This document shows, piece by piece, positions 18,254 through 26,993 of a stretch of 64,000 nucleotides of DNA (its first letter is position 1; each line of letters starts with the position of its first letter). Origin of the DNA: Candidatus Peribacteraceae bacterium (GTDB taxonomy: Bacteria > Patescibacteriota > Gracilibacteria > Peribacterales > Peribacteraceae); NCBI GenBank assembly GCA_028718905.1, contig JAQUKV010000003.1, positions 62,001 through 126,000 of the forward strand, read 5' to 3'. Below the pieces are notes generated by a model. The model searched no databases. It was not told where the DNA came from and saw only the letters and a list, made by a program, of their open reading frames with translations. Position numbers and translations under genes: made by a program.

Positions 18254-18857
18254 ATTGCTCTTTCGCATCCTCCTGTCCTCTCTGGAACGCAGGGAGCAGT
18301 GAGAAGTGACACCGCGATTGCACGGCTGCGGAGGCCTTACCGCTCCCGTCGCCCGTGCCTTTCGCGTTCCTCCTGAAGATCTTCTTCAGGCCCCGCACAT
18401 TTCTGCGTCCGCGCGGAAGTGTGCGGGGTCAGTCACTTCTCTCTCCTCCCTGCTCTTCCTCTGCACTCCGTGCAGAACACGGCTGACCACCGTGCCACGC
18501 TGGAGCTTTTGGCTCCGGCTTGCCCTGCACCCTCAGTGGTGCCGGGGCACAACACAAACAATTCCTGCTCCCGGGATAACGGGAGGCCGACCCGTCCGGC
18601 GTAGCTCCGCGCAAGCGAAGCGAAGACGGATGCCCGAGCCCTCGGGCCTGTCCCGCACCGAACGCACAGCGTTCTGGTGCCGGGGCTCACACCAACACAA
18701 ACAGTGGTGCGCGCCCACTCTTGCGCGCATAGGACAGGGAGCCGGAACCGGTCACTCTGGAAATCGGCTTCGGCACACCACACTCGTGTCCGAGGCCACC
18801 GGGGCACTCGCCTCTTGAGCTCACACAGAACTTAAGAAGCGGGTGCCCCAATTTTAA
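18254..18857 (+). ncRNA. Candidate large structured non-coding RNA (~600 nt)
   Basis: promoter at 5' end, terminator at 3' end, >=10 stable hairpins, long-range stem 18290-18310/18432-18452, no convincing ORF. Confidence 0.6.
18801..18855 (+). terminator. Terminator-like hairpin closing the ncRNA candidate
   Basis: GGGGCACTCGC...GCGGGTGCCCC-AATTTT. Confidence 0.6.
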
Positions 18858-19169
18858 TCATGATTCCCGCTCCAGCTGACCCTCGCGGGCGGAGAAGGAA
18901 TAAAAACTGTCATCTTTCAGACACAAGCGGCGCTGTACGGAAACCCAGATCGTTCCGTCCCCTTCCGCCCACAATCCCTGAACGACCCCCTGCCACCCGC
19001 GCTGCGCATGCACGACCGTCTCCCCCACACTGAACCGTGCATGGAGAAGGATATTCATTTCTGTATGCGTATCGAGGCGTGTGCCGCTGAGGCGCCACGG
19101 AACAAAGGACGATAAAGAAGCCACTGCATCTGTTGCAGAATCGATGCTGCCAGCTTCGGGGAGCGTCAC
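18858..19169 (-). CDS. Hypothetical protein (start uncertain)
   Basis: MNILLHARFSVGETVVHAQRGWQGVVQGLWAEGDGTIWVSVQRRLCL; ORF only. Confidence 0.4.
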   Translation of the reverse strand: MTLPEAGSIDSATDAVASLSSFVPWRLSGTRLDTHTEMNILLHARFSVGETVVHAQRGWQGVVQGLWAEGDGTIWVSVQRRLCLKDDSFYSFSAREGQLERES

Positions 19170-19227
19170 TGTACTGATTGACGCGAATCATACACGTCTT
19201 CGACGATGCCATCGAGCACCGAGGTAT

Positions 19228-19707
19228 TCACCACTGATAGAGATAGATCTTGCTCCGCCCCTTCAGCCATGAAACCTCCTTTTGCGCCACCGGTTGGCGG
19301 TGCGGAAACGGAAAGACATGCGAAAGCACTTTCGTTCCGGGTTTCAGCTCCCGATCGAATTTCTCTTCCAGCGAAGACATGACCGTGGAATAGAGGTACA
19401 AAAATATGCAATCGGCATCATGCATATCCTGCGTTCTGGAATCACCCAGACGAAAGGTAACCTCCTGTCCGCTCCACCAGATCCGAAACTTGCCCAGAAG
19501 CCAGACTGTCGGAACGTACTCCCATCCCACAGCGCGCACATGAGGATGAAGCCGTTTGGCGGTAAGAAGGATGCGCCCGTCCCCCGCACCGATGTCATAG
19601 ACGGTTTCCGTGCCTTCAAGCCCGGCGAAGCGCACCATCTCCTCCGCCACTTTGGTGGACATGGGGACAAAGGGCACGCGGACGACAAGATTGCCCATCA
19701 GCGTCAC
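19228..19707 (-). CDS. Class I SAM-dependent methyltransferase
   Basis: VYDIGAGDGRILLTAKR motif I; likely upstream TM/alternative start. Confidence 0.8.
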   Translation of the reverse strand: MTLMGNLVVRVPFVPMSTKVAEEMVRFAGLEGTETVYDIGAGDGRILLTAKRLHPHVRAVGWEYVPTVWLLGKFRIWWSGQEVTFRLGDSRTQDMHDADCIFLYLYSTVMSSLEEKFDRELKPGTKVLSHVFPFPHRQPVAQKEVSWLKGRSKIYLYQW

Positions 19708-19900
19708 GAGGACAAGCAGGGGGAGCAGGAACGAAAGGCCGAGGAGCAGATATCCGATGACGATGGCGCCACTCTACGCCTACAATGCAGGATTGCGCGC
19801 TTCGAAACAGGCATTGAACCGGTTGTTTCGCAATTGGTCAGATGCTACCCTTCCTCGAGCCTTACAAAGGCTTTGTCCACGCAGTTCTTTTGAAAATCGT

Positions 19901-19978
19901 GCGCCCGTAGTTCAGCCCGGATAGAACGCCAGGTTGCGGACCTGGAAGTCGTAGGTTCAAATCCTGCCGGGCGCACCA
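19901..19978 (+). tRNA. tRNA-Arg(GCG), CCA encoded
   Basis: GCGCCCG...CCAGG-TTGCGGA-CCTGG...GGTTCAAATCC...CGGGCGCACCA. Confidence 0.93.
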
Positions 19979-20043
19979 TTCGACTCGTCCTCACTTCGTT
20001 CGGCCTCGCTCATGGCAAGCCATTGTTGGTATGACAGGGGCTT

Positions 20044-20083
20044 GCCCCGTACCGAACGAGCGTAGTGAGTTCTGGTACGGGGC
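20044..20083. repeat. Palindrome overlapping the 5' end of tRNA-Ala
   Basis: GCCCCGTACCGAACGAGCGTAGTGAGTTCTGGTACGGGGC. Confidence 0.85.
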
Positions 20084-20154
20084 TGTAGCTCATCTGGTAG
20101 AGCGCTTCCATGGCATGGAAGAGGCAAGGGGTTCGAGTCCCCTCAGCTCCACCA
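20079..20154 (+). tRNA. tRNA-Ala(GGC), CCA encoded
   Basis: GGGGCTGTAGCTCATCTGGTAGAGCGCTTCC-ATGGCAT-GGAAG...GGTTCGAGTCCCCTCAGCTCCACCA. Confidence 0.96.
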
Positions 20155-20353
20155 AAATCCTCCACCCGCCTCACTCCTCCAATAATCTGCGAGGGAACCT
20201 CGGCGAAGCCGAAGGCGTAGCCGGGTCCCCTCGGCTCCATCATTACTTGCGTACCTAAAGCGACCCGAAACCTTGATCAAGAGGTGCATCCGTGCGGTAC
20301 GATCCGCATGGATTATCGACTCGTAAATAAAGATTTCTCGCGTTCCTAGATAT

Positions 20354-22306
20354 TTGTTGAATTTATGTTTTTATGCTATAATTCTTATGACAATCACCAA
20401 CATCCCCATGAATAAGATTCCATCTGATCCTGGTGCCGTTTCCGAGCATCCTCTCACTCCCGAGGAGCTGCGAACAGCACTGCAGAATTTGCTGAAGCAA
20501 TACGGCAGTGACCTGCGTAAAGAATTGGGAATCGAGGTGGTTTTTCCTGCGGGAGCGAAGATCGGAGATCTCGATATCGCCGGACAAACCGTTGAACAGG
20601 TTCTCGGTCTTCTCCTGAAGGAAACCGAACACTACGAACCGCCGATCGTGCGGGAGAACGTTGAAGAGAAAAGGAAGCACGCTGACGTGCCGGAATGGCT
20701 GTGTGGACACGAGCGACTGATCTGGAAAGGAACGGCGGAACGTCCTCTCTGGGAACCGCAGGCAACGCAGTACGGCGCTGTCGTGCGCGTTGCCTACAAG
20801 CGAAGGGACATCGTCCTCAGGCCGGGGAAGACGGCACGGGAGCAGTCCCGAACACTCGAGCCCATCACATCAGAGTTCACCGTACAGGAATGGACAGTCC
20901 TCAAGCGTGTTCTGGACCGTTATCAGGAAGCTGCACGGAAGCTCGGGGGACCGGAAGAAGTTCGCCAAGATGCACGAAAACAAGTTCTGGAACTTCTGAA
21001 GGAATGGCAGAAGTTCCGCCATGGAAAAGGAAACAGGCCGGATAAATTTATTGCCCTCGTCCGTGAGGCAATCGAGGAAGTGGGGAAACAGAGTCTGGAT
21101 TTCGATGCAACGCAGATCGATGAAAACAAACTCGCCCAGGCGGCCGCAAACATGCTGAGCCAGCTTCTCGTTCTCAATCGCACGAAAGGAGACAGCAGTG
21201 AACGCATTCCGAAGGTGAAGCCGGACATCAAGGAGATCCCGACATTCCAAGACGCCCTTGCGACATTCGTGGACTGCGCAGAGTACCAGCTCCATGAACA
21301 GGGCAAGCCCAAGGGAATGACACTCGTTCTCGGAGAGGCGGGTGTTGGAAAAAACGAGATGCTGGAGTACTTTGCCGCACGGACGCACCGTCCGTACTTC
21401 TGGTTCCCCTGCGGCCGCGGCATGGAAGCCACGGAACTCGTGAGCCACTATGAGTTCGACTCGAAGGAGGGAACGATCCGCTTTCTCACGGCACTCGCCG
21501 AAGGAGTCCAGACGCCAGGTGCACTCGTCTATATCGACGAGATCAATGCGCTCAAGCCAGAAGTGCAGGCCGCACTCCACGGCCTCGGAGACTCCAATCG
21601 TACGCTCACGTTCGACGGAATCAGAATTCCCGTCGCCGAAGGCGTCATCATCGTCATCGGCGGGAACCCCGCCACCCTGGGATCCGCCGGAGACCTGGGC
21701 GAAGCGCTCCTCAACCGCACGCGCGGGCAATCCATGGTCATCAACTATCCCGCACTGCACAAGGGTACTCTTCGGCAGCGGAAAGACGGATGGACCGATG
21801 CCGAATTGCAGCAGAAGGAAGCGGAGGATAACACGCTCCGTGATACCGCGTGCGACGAGGTTCTCGTCCTCTATCCGATCTTCAATGAATTCAGCGGCCT
21901 CTCGGATGAAGAGTTCTCGCTCCTCTGGGATACCATCATCAACGAGCAGACGCAGGGGAACAGAATGGCCGCAGTGGAGCGGAACCCAAAGCTCAAGCAG
22001 CTCCTGGAAGGGGCGGGTGGCGATCACATCCGCAAGGTGCTCGTGGACCTGCGCACGATTCTTGAGGTCACGGACGAGTGGCGGCGCCGCTACGAACAGC
22101 GCGGGGAGTTCCGTGTGGGCATGAGCTTGCGCGATTCCATTGCCGTCACACAGCGCTATGCAAAGTTCCGCGACGTTCGAAAGGCATTCCTGAGCATCTT
22201 CGACGACTTCCGCAAGAACCCCATCGACGGCCTCGACAGCGCCTATGTCGCCCTCACGCAGATCCTCGATGAGAAGACCGCCCCGCCTTTCGTACCGACA
22301 GCATGA
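20354..22306 (+). CDS. MoxR/CobS-like AAA+ ATPase (start may be 20387 or 20408)
   Basis: Walker A GEAGVGKN, Walker B ALVYIDEIN, GNPATLG...EALLNRTRG. Confidence 0.85.
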   Translation: MLNLCFYAIILMTITNIPMNKIPSDPGAVSEHPLTPEELRTALQNLLKQYGSDLRKELGIEVVFPAGAKIGDLDIAGQTVEQVLGLLLKETEHYEPPIVRENVEEKRKHADVPEWLCGHERLIWKGTAERPLWEPQATQYGAVVRVAYKRRDIVLRPGKTAREQSRTLEPITSEFTVQEWTVLKRVLDRYQEAARKLGGPEEVRQDARKQVLELLKEWQKFRHGKGNRPDKFIALVREAIEEVGKQSLDFDATQIDENKLAQAAANMLSQLLVLNRTKGDSSERIPKVKPDIKEIPTFQDALATFVDCAEYQLHEQGKPKGMTLVLGEAGVGKNEMLEYFAARTHRPYFWFPCGRGMEATELVSHYEFDSKEGTIRFLTALAEGVQTPGALVYIDEINALKPEVQAALHGLGDSNRTLTFDGIRIPVAEGVIIVIGGNPATLGSAGDLGEALLNRTRGQSMVINYPALHKGTLRQRKDGWTDAELQQKEAEDNTLRDTACDEVLVLYPIFNEFSGLSDEEFSLLWDTIINEQTQGNRMAAVERNPKLKQLLEGAGGDHIRKVLVDLRTILEVTDEWRRRYEQRGEFRVGMSLRDSIAVTQRYAKFRDVRKAFLSIFDDFRKNPIDGLDSAYVALTQILDEKTAPPFVPTA

Positions 22307-23538
22307 GTGAAAACCCGAACCAACTACAGGACGTGCAGGAGGTCTCTCATGCCAAAACAGATACTCTGGAGGCAAAGGCACAGATGACCCCCCCACTGCA
22401 GGCAACCCTTACCGCAATCCGCGATGTCCTACTGCACGATCGGCCCGTCACACAAGGGCAGGTCGAGGCATTGCATCAGCAGCTTGCCGGCCTCCACGTC
22501 TCGGTTGCCGGAGAAATATTTACATTGAACGATCCGAGACTGCGAGAGAATAGCCGTATCTGGGCTGAAATTGCCCAGGGGAAATTTCCCCCGGATGGCA
22601 GATTGGCGGATCTTCGCGCCAGCGAGCTCACGTATCTTCCGCCCGAGGCCGCAGCGGGTCTCGCGCAGCAAAACAAAAGCAATGACCTCGAATTAGTGAA
22701 TGTGACTTCACTCACTCCGGCAAGCGCGGAACAGTTGGCGCAGTGGAAGGGGGATGATCGGCTGTGGCTGGGTATCACGGCTCTGGACGCGGAGACAGCC
22801 GAACATCTTGCGCGGTGGAGAGGGAGCAGTCTTATTTTCCCACGCCTCACTGCCTTGAATACGGAGGCTGCCGGGAAGCTGGCACAGTGGGGAGGCGGTT
22901 ACATCCATCTCCCGAGCATCACTTCTCTTGATACGGAGGCTGCCGGGAAGCTGGCACAGTGGGGGGGCAATGAGCTCGCTTTTGATCACCTCACATTTTT
23001 CGATCCGGGAGTTGCCGCACAGATCTCAAAATGGAAAGGAAACTATCTCATTCTTGGCGGTCTCACTTCACTGAGCCCGGAGACAGCTGCAATGCTTGCG
23101 CGTTGGCAGGGCAATAGTCTCGCACTCAACGGCCTCACTTCTTTGAGCCCGGAGACAGCTGCAATGCTTGCGCGTTGGCAGGGAAATGAACTCAGACTCA
23201 GCGGCCTCACTTCTTTGTGCCCGGAGACAGCTGAACAATTGGCACTGTGGAGGAGAACTGACTTTTCCATCAGCGGTCTCCGATCTCTGTACCAGAGAAC
23301 AGTTGCAATCATCACGCAACAGAGAGGCACAATACTTGCACTGAATGGCCTTCGTACCCTTGATGAGGAAACCGCCAAAAAGCTCGCACGATGGTGTGGT
23401 ACGGAGATGAATTTAAAAGACATTTCCGCGATCGATGCGGCAACGGAGAGGCAACTTTCAAAATGCAAAGGAGAGATCAATCTTCGCAATGCTAGAAAAA
23501 AAATCAACTCATCAGCCTTCATAAACTATGGATCATGA
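22303..23538 (+). CDS. Tandem 24-aa-repeat (LRR-like) protein
   Basis: repeat unit LTSLSPETAAxLAxWQGNxLxLxG; starts ATGA-coupled to upstream gene. Confidence 0.85.
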   Translation: MSENPNQLQDVQEVSHAKTDTLEAKAQMTPPLQATLTAIRDVLLHDRPVTQGQVEALHQQLAGLHVSVAGEIFTLNDPRLRENSRIWAEIAQGKFPPDGRLADLRASELTYLPPEAAAGLAQQNKSNDLELVNVTSLTPASAEQLAQWKGDDRLWLGITALDAETAEHLARWRGSSLIFPRLTALNTEAAGKLAQWGGGYIHLPSITSLDTEAAGKLAQWGGNELAFDHLTFFDPGVAAQISKWKGNYLILGGLTSLSPETAAMLARWQGNSLALNGLTSLSPETAAMLARWQGNELRLSGLTSLCPETAEQLALWRRTDFSISGLRSLYQRTVAIITQQRGTILALNGLRTLDEETAKKLARWCGTEMNLKDISAIDAATERQLSKCKGEINLRNARKKINSSAFINYGS

Positions 23539-25517
23539 ATCATGATCCCGACACCCACCGTGGCACGCAAGAGACGCAATCCGAATCACCGGATCGATCG
23601 CGGATACTCGAGAACTCCGATGCCTTTCTCGCAGCGCTCAAAGCCAGAATCGATGCGGGCGTCAATCCTGCGGAGGCGGCGCAGGTGCTGCGGGACATCG
23701 AGCGCACGGTGCAGGCCACGGACCGGAAGGTGGAGATCTATACGGACCCGGACCTGGATACCTTTTGCTGTGCGCAGGTGCCGAGCAAGCGCGTGACGGA
23801 GACGGGCGAGATCGCGGAGGATCCCCAGCGGAAGACATACCTGATCGGCATTCCGTTCCTCTATGTCGCGGGGAACGCGCCGCGGGGGTTCATTCGTGGG
23901 GAGATCTACCATGAGCTCGGCCACGCCTTCTTCACGAATTTCGCACGGCGGAAGAGACTGCACGTCCTCGCAACACAGGAGGGAATACCGGAAGACGCGC
24001 TGACCACCCTGGATAACTGCGTGGAGGACCCGCGCATGGAACGGCTCGTCGGCGGTCCTCTGCGACAAAACGAGCGCCACACGCTCTTTGAGAAGAACCG
24101 CCTGCTCATCATCCCGAAAATTGCGCTGGGCTTAAAAGGACTGATGGCCAGTCCCGCTCAGCAATTCTGCATGCTCCTCAAGCTGGAACGATTGTGGGCT
24201 TTGCACGCGAAGGAGCTTGAAGGAGTCGAGAAGCCGTGGAAACCGGAAGATCTGCATCCGAGCGTGCGGGAGGAGTATGCCGGAGTGGAGCCCGTCATGG
24301 CGCGTATCACGGGCGATGCCTCGCTCCCGCCGATGAAAGTGAATGCGGAAGTGGAACAGCTCCTCGTGCAGCACCTTGTGCCCGCCATCAAACGACTGCT
24401 TCAGATCGCTCCGTGGCAGAATCCGCAAAACGGCGGAAAGGGAAAGGGTCAGGGTCAAGGACAGGGAACAAGCGGATCACCCGATCTCGAAGCCAATCCT
24501 CTCGATCCGAACGATACCAGCGAATGGCCGGAGGAACTGAAGCAGTTCCTGCGGAAGATGACCGAGCAACATCAGCAACGCCTCGAGAAGGAATCGAAGG
24601 AGCGGCAGGAGCAGGCGCAGAGATCGGAGCAGCAACGCAACGAATCGGACAGGTTGCGCCACGAGCTTCTCCGGCGGCGCGACAACTTCGACGATCCCGC
24701 CTTGCGCGAACAGTACCAGACGCTTGCCCGGGCTCTGCAGCCCGTCATCAATCGAATGAACCGTGTCTTCGACCAGTTCCTCCCGAAGATCGTGGAACCG
24801 CAGTACGAATACGGAAGGAAAGGATTCCGTTTCGCCGTACGGCGTTTCGTGCGCTCCTTCGGGACGGGAAAGGAACAGCCGATGCAGCAGAGGACGATTC
24901 CGGAGAAATCCGCGCTCGTCCTGCAGATCCTCATCGATGTCAGCGGTTCCATGTATGAGGGCAATAAGGAACGCATCCAGAACGCCGTGAAGGCGGCCAT
25001 TGCAGCCTGCGAGGCGGCAAAAGGAAGGAATATCCGCATCGAGATTCTGGCAAGCGACGATCACAACATCGGCGATCCGGACCGCGAAGTGGCGGAAAAG
25101 TACCTCATTAAGGATTTCTCCGAAGCATTCGACGGAAGGGTGAAATCCCGCATCGTCACGATGATGTCGCAATTCGGTGGAAAGAATAGAGACGCGGAGG
25201 CCATCGATGTCGCCGTGCCACGTATCAAGCGGACGCTGCGCCATGCGCGCGCCGATGCCGATCGCGTAGGCTCCCTCATGGTCTTCATCAGCGATTCTAC
25301 GACGCAGTCGGAAAAAACGCGACTTGCTGCCGCAGAGGCACGAAAATCGACACCATTCGAGGGGACAGCCATCACGCCCGAGCAGGAGATCGTGGAGAAA
25401 GTGCGCTACCACTTCGGTCCCGGCAGCAGAGTGCCGCGGAGTGTCGAGGAGTTCCCCGAAGCGTTCCAAGAGATCCTCAAACGACACATTATGCATTTGA
25501 AGGCGAAGAGGAGATAA
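23535..25517 (+). CDS. VWA-domain protein with N-terminal HExxH metallopeptidase-like domain (CobT/NorD-like)
   Basis: EIYHELGHAFFTNFARR ... NCVEDPRME ... LQILIDVSGSMYEGNKERI; ATGA-coupled. Confidence 0.85.
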   Translation: MNHDPDTHRGTQETQSESPDRSRILENSDAFLAALKARIDAGVNPAEAAQVLRDIERTVQATDRKVEIYTDPDLDTFCCAQVPSKRVTETGEIAEDPQRKTYLIGIPFLYVAGNAPRGFIRGEIYHELGHAFFTNFARRKRLHVLATQEGIPEDALTTLDNCVEDPRMERLVGGPLRQNERHTLFEKNRLLIIPKIALGLKGLMASPAQQFCMLLKLERLWALHAKELEGVEKPWKPEDLHPSVREEYAGVEPVMARITGDASLPPMKVNAEVEQLLVQHLVPAIKRLLQIAPWQNPQNGGKGKGQGQGQGTSGSPDLEANPLDPNDTSEWPEELKQFLRKMTEQHQQRLEKESKERQEQAQRSEQQRNESDRLRHELLRRRDNFDDPALREQYQTLARALQPVINRMNRVFDQFLPKIVEPQYEYGRKGFRFAVRRFVRSFGTGKEQPMQQRTIPEKSALVLQILIDVSGSMYEGNKERIQNAVKAAIAACEAAKGRNIRIEILASDDHNIGDPDREVAEKYLIKDFSEAFDGRVKSRIVTMMSQFGGKNRDAEAIDVAVPRIKRTLRHARADADRVGSLMVFISDSTTQSEKTRLAAAEARKSTPFEGTAITPEQEIVEKVRYHFGPGSRVPRSVEEFPEAFQEILKRHIMHLKAKRR

Positions 25518-26079
25518 GAGAAGGTTTATGTCGTGTCTTCTCCATCCTCTGCTCATCAACCTTCATCTGTCCATCCCTCAGATAATCCTGCTCTTGATGC
25601 AAACGCGGAGCGTTCGTTTTGCTTCTATCGTTTCTTCCGTGAGCAGATAGCGTGCGTACTTCCACTTGTCGATCCTCGGCAATTTTTTCTTGCCTCTCTG
25701 CCCGAGCACCGCGCCCATGAACTTCCAGTGGCACTCAAATTCTTCCTCCAGTTTCTTCTTGATCGCGCCGCCCTCGAGCGTCACCTCCCAAGAAGTGCAC
25801 GGTTCCGCCGACCTGGAAGTTGAGACACCCCCCTGTCGGACTGTTTTGAATGTCTCAAGTGACCCAGACCCGAGAGGTCGGCGTAACCTTGGTAGGAGTG
25901 TTTTAAAGGATCAAGAGAACCGTCTCACGCTCGGTGTCGGACAGGAGTGTTCCACCAACACATATCCCGCCTTCTCTTGCCGGGAGTTCCTGCGAGCTCA
26001 TGGCGTTTTTTTGCATATGTTCTTCGGAATCTTCGGCTTCCTCGGCCCCTTCGGTTTCGTCTATACTGGTGCCATGCTC

Positions 26080-26107
26080 GTCACCCTTCGACTGCGCTCA
26101 GGGTGAC
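26080..26107. repeat. GTCACCCT...AGGGTGAC palindrome at the purE start
   Basis: GTCACCCTTCGACTGCGCTCAGGGTGAC. Confidence 0.85.
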
Positions 26108-26125
26108 ATCTTTTCACTCCCGCAT

Positions 26126-26575
26126 ATGTTGGTCACCCTCCTTCTCGGCAGCAAAACGGATACGGAATTCGCACAGAAGATCGCAGAGACGCTCAAGGAA
26201 TTCGCCGTCCTCAGCGAAATCGTTGTGGCGTCGGCACATAAGGTGCCCGAGAAAGTGGTGGAGATCATCCGCAAGCTGAATGACGATCCCCAGCCGCAGG
26301 TCGTGATCACCGTCGTCGGCATGAGCAACGGACTGGCTGGCGTGGCCGCCGCCAGCTGCGTGCACCCCGTACTCACTTGCCCTCCGGCCAAGACGCTGGA
26401 GGAGTATCAAATTGACCTCAATTCCAGCCTGCGCATGCCGTCGGACGTGCCGGTGATGACCGTTTTGAACCCGAAGAATGCGGCGCTGGCTGCGGTACGC
26501 ATACTGTCGGAAGGGAATCCTGAACTCAAAAAAAAGGTGAGCGAACGGATTGAGAAGATCAAGGGAGAATACTAG
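26126..26575 (+). CDS. purE: Phosphoribosylaminoimidazole carboxylase PurE, class II-like
   Basis: LLGSKTDTEFA, VVASAHKVPEKVVEII, VVGMSNGLAGVAAASCVHPVLTCPP. Confidence 0.87.
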   Translation: MLVTLLLGSKTDTEFAQKIAETLKEFAVLSEIVVASAHKVPEKVVEIIRKLNDDPQPQVVITVVGMSNGLAGVAAASCVHPVLTCPPAKTLEEYQIDLNSSLRMPSDVPVMTVLNPKNAALAAVRILSEGNPELKKKVSERIEKIKGEY

Positions 26576-26586
26576 GGTACCTCCCC

Positions 26587-26967
26587 ATGGCTGGTCCGAC
26601 CGTCGCATGCGAAACAGTGAGAACGCAGATTGATCATGAAATCCTGCCACTCATCCGTGCCCTCGGATCCTGCGATGCGGAAAATGATCGGATCTTGCAG
26701 GAAGGCCTTTTCCAATTGCGCAGACAAATCGAACGTTGTCTGGATTCGATCGAGCATTCCCTCGGGACCAAGCAGACGAAGACTCTGTACCGCTTCCTCC
26801 GCAGCCTGCGCACATCCATCCGCCGATTCCTCGATACTCTCCCGATGAACGGGCGACCCGATCCCCGTGTCCTCGAACAGGCACACGTTGATCTTCAACT
26901 CGAACCGCTCACCTGCCCGACCGTCCGCGAGAATGGCATCAATCGTATCGCGCAGTACTTCAGTTAA
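26587..26967 (+). CDS. Hypothetical alpha-helical protein
   Basis: 126-aa ORF between purE and udg; competing minus-strand ORF exists. Confidence 0.4.
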   Translation: MAGPTVACETVRTQIDHEILPLIRALGSCDAENDRILQEGLFQLRRQIERCLDSIEHSLGTKQTKTLYRFLRSLRTSIRRFLDTLPMNGRPDPRVLEQAHVDLQLEPLTCPTVRENGINRIAQYFS

Positions 26968-26993
26968 GGGAGAAGGTGCTACCATATCGGCCG

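Noticed and set aside
18306-18818. 170-aa ORF across the ncRNA candidate
   Set aside because: Composition resembles random translation of hairpins; no RBS or leaderless box at the start codon.
22690-23400. CRISPR-like array
   Set aside because: The 72-bp periodicity is in frame within a long ORF and encodes a 24-aa protein repeat; no spacers.
25800-25940. Possible IS remnant (TTGAGACACCCCCCTGTCGGACTGTTTTGAATGTCTCAA)
   Set aside because: Short imperfect inverted repeat only; no transposase fragment recognised.
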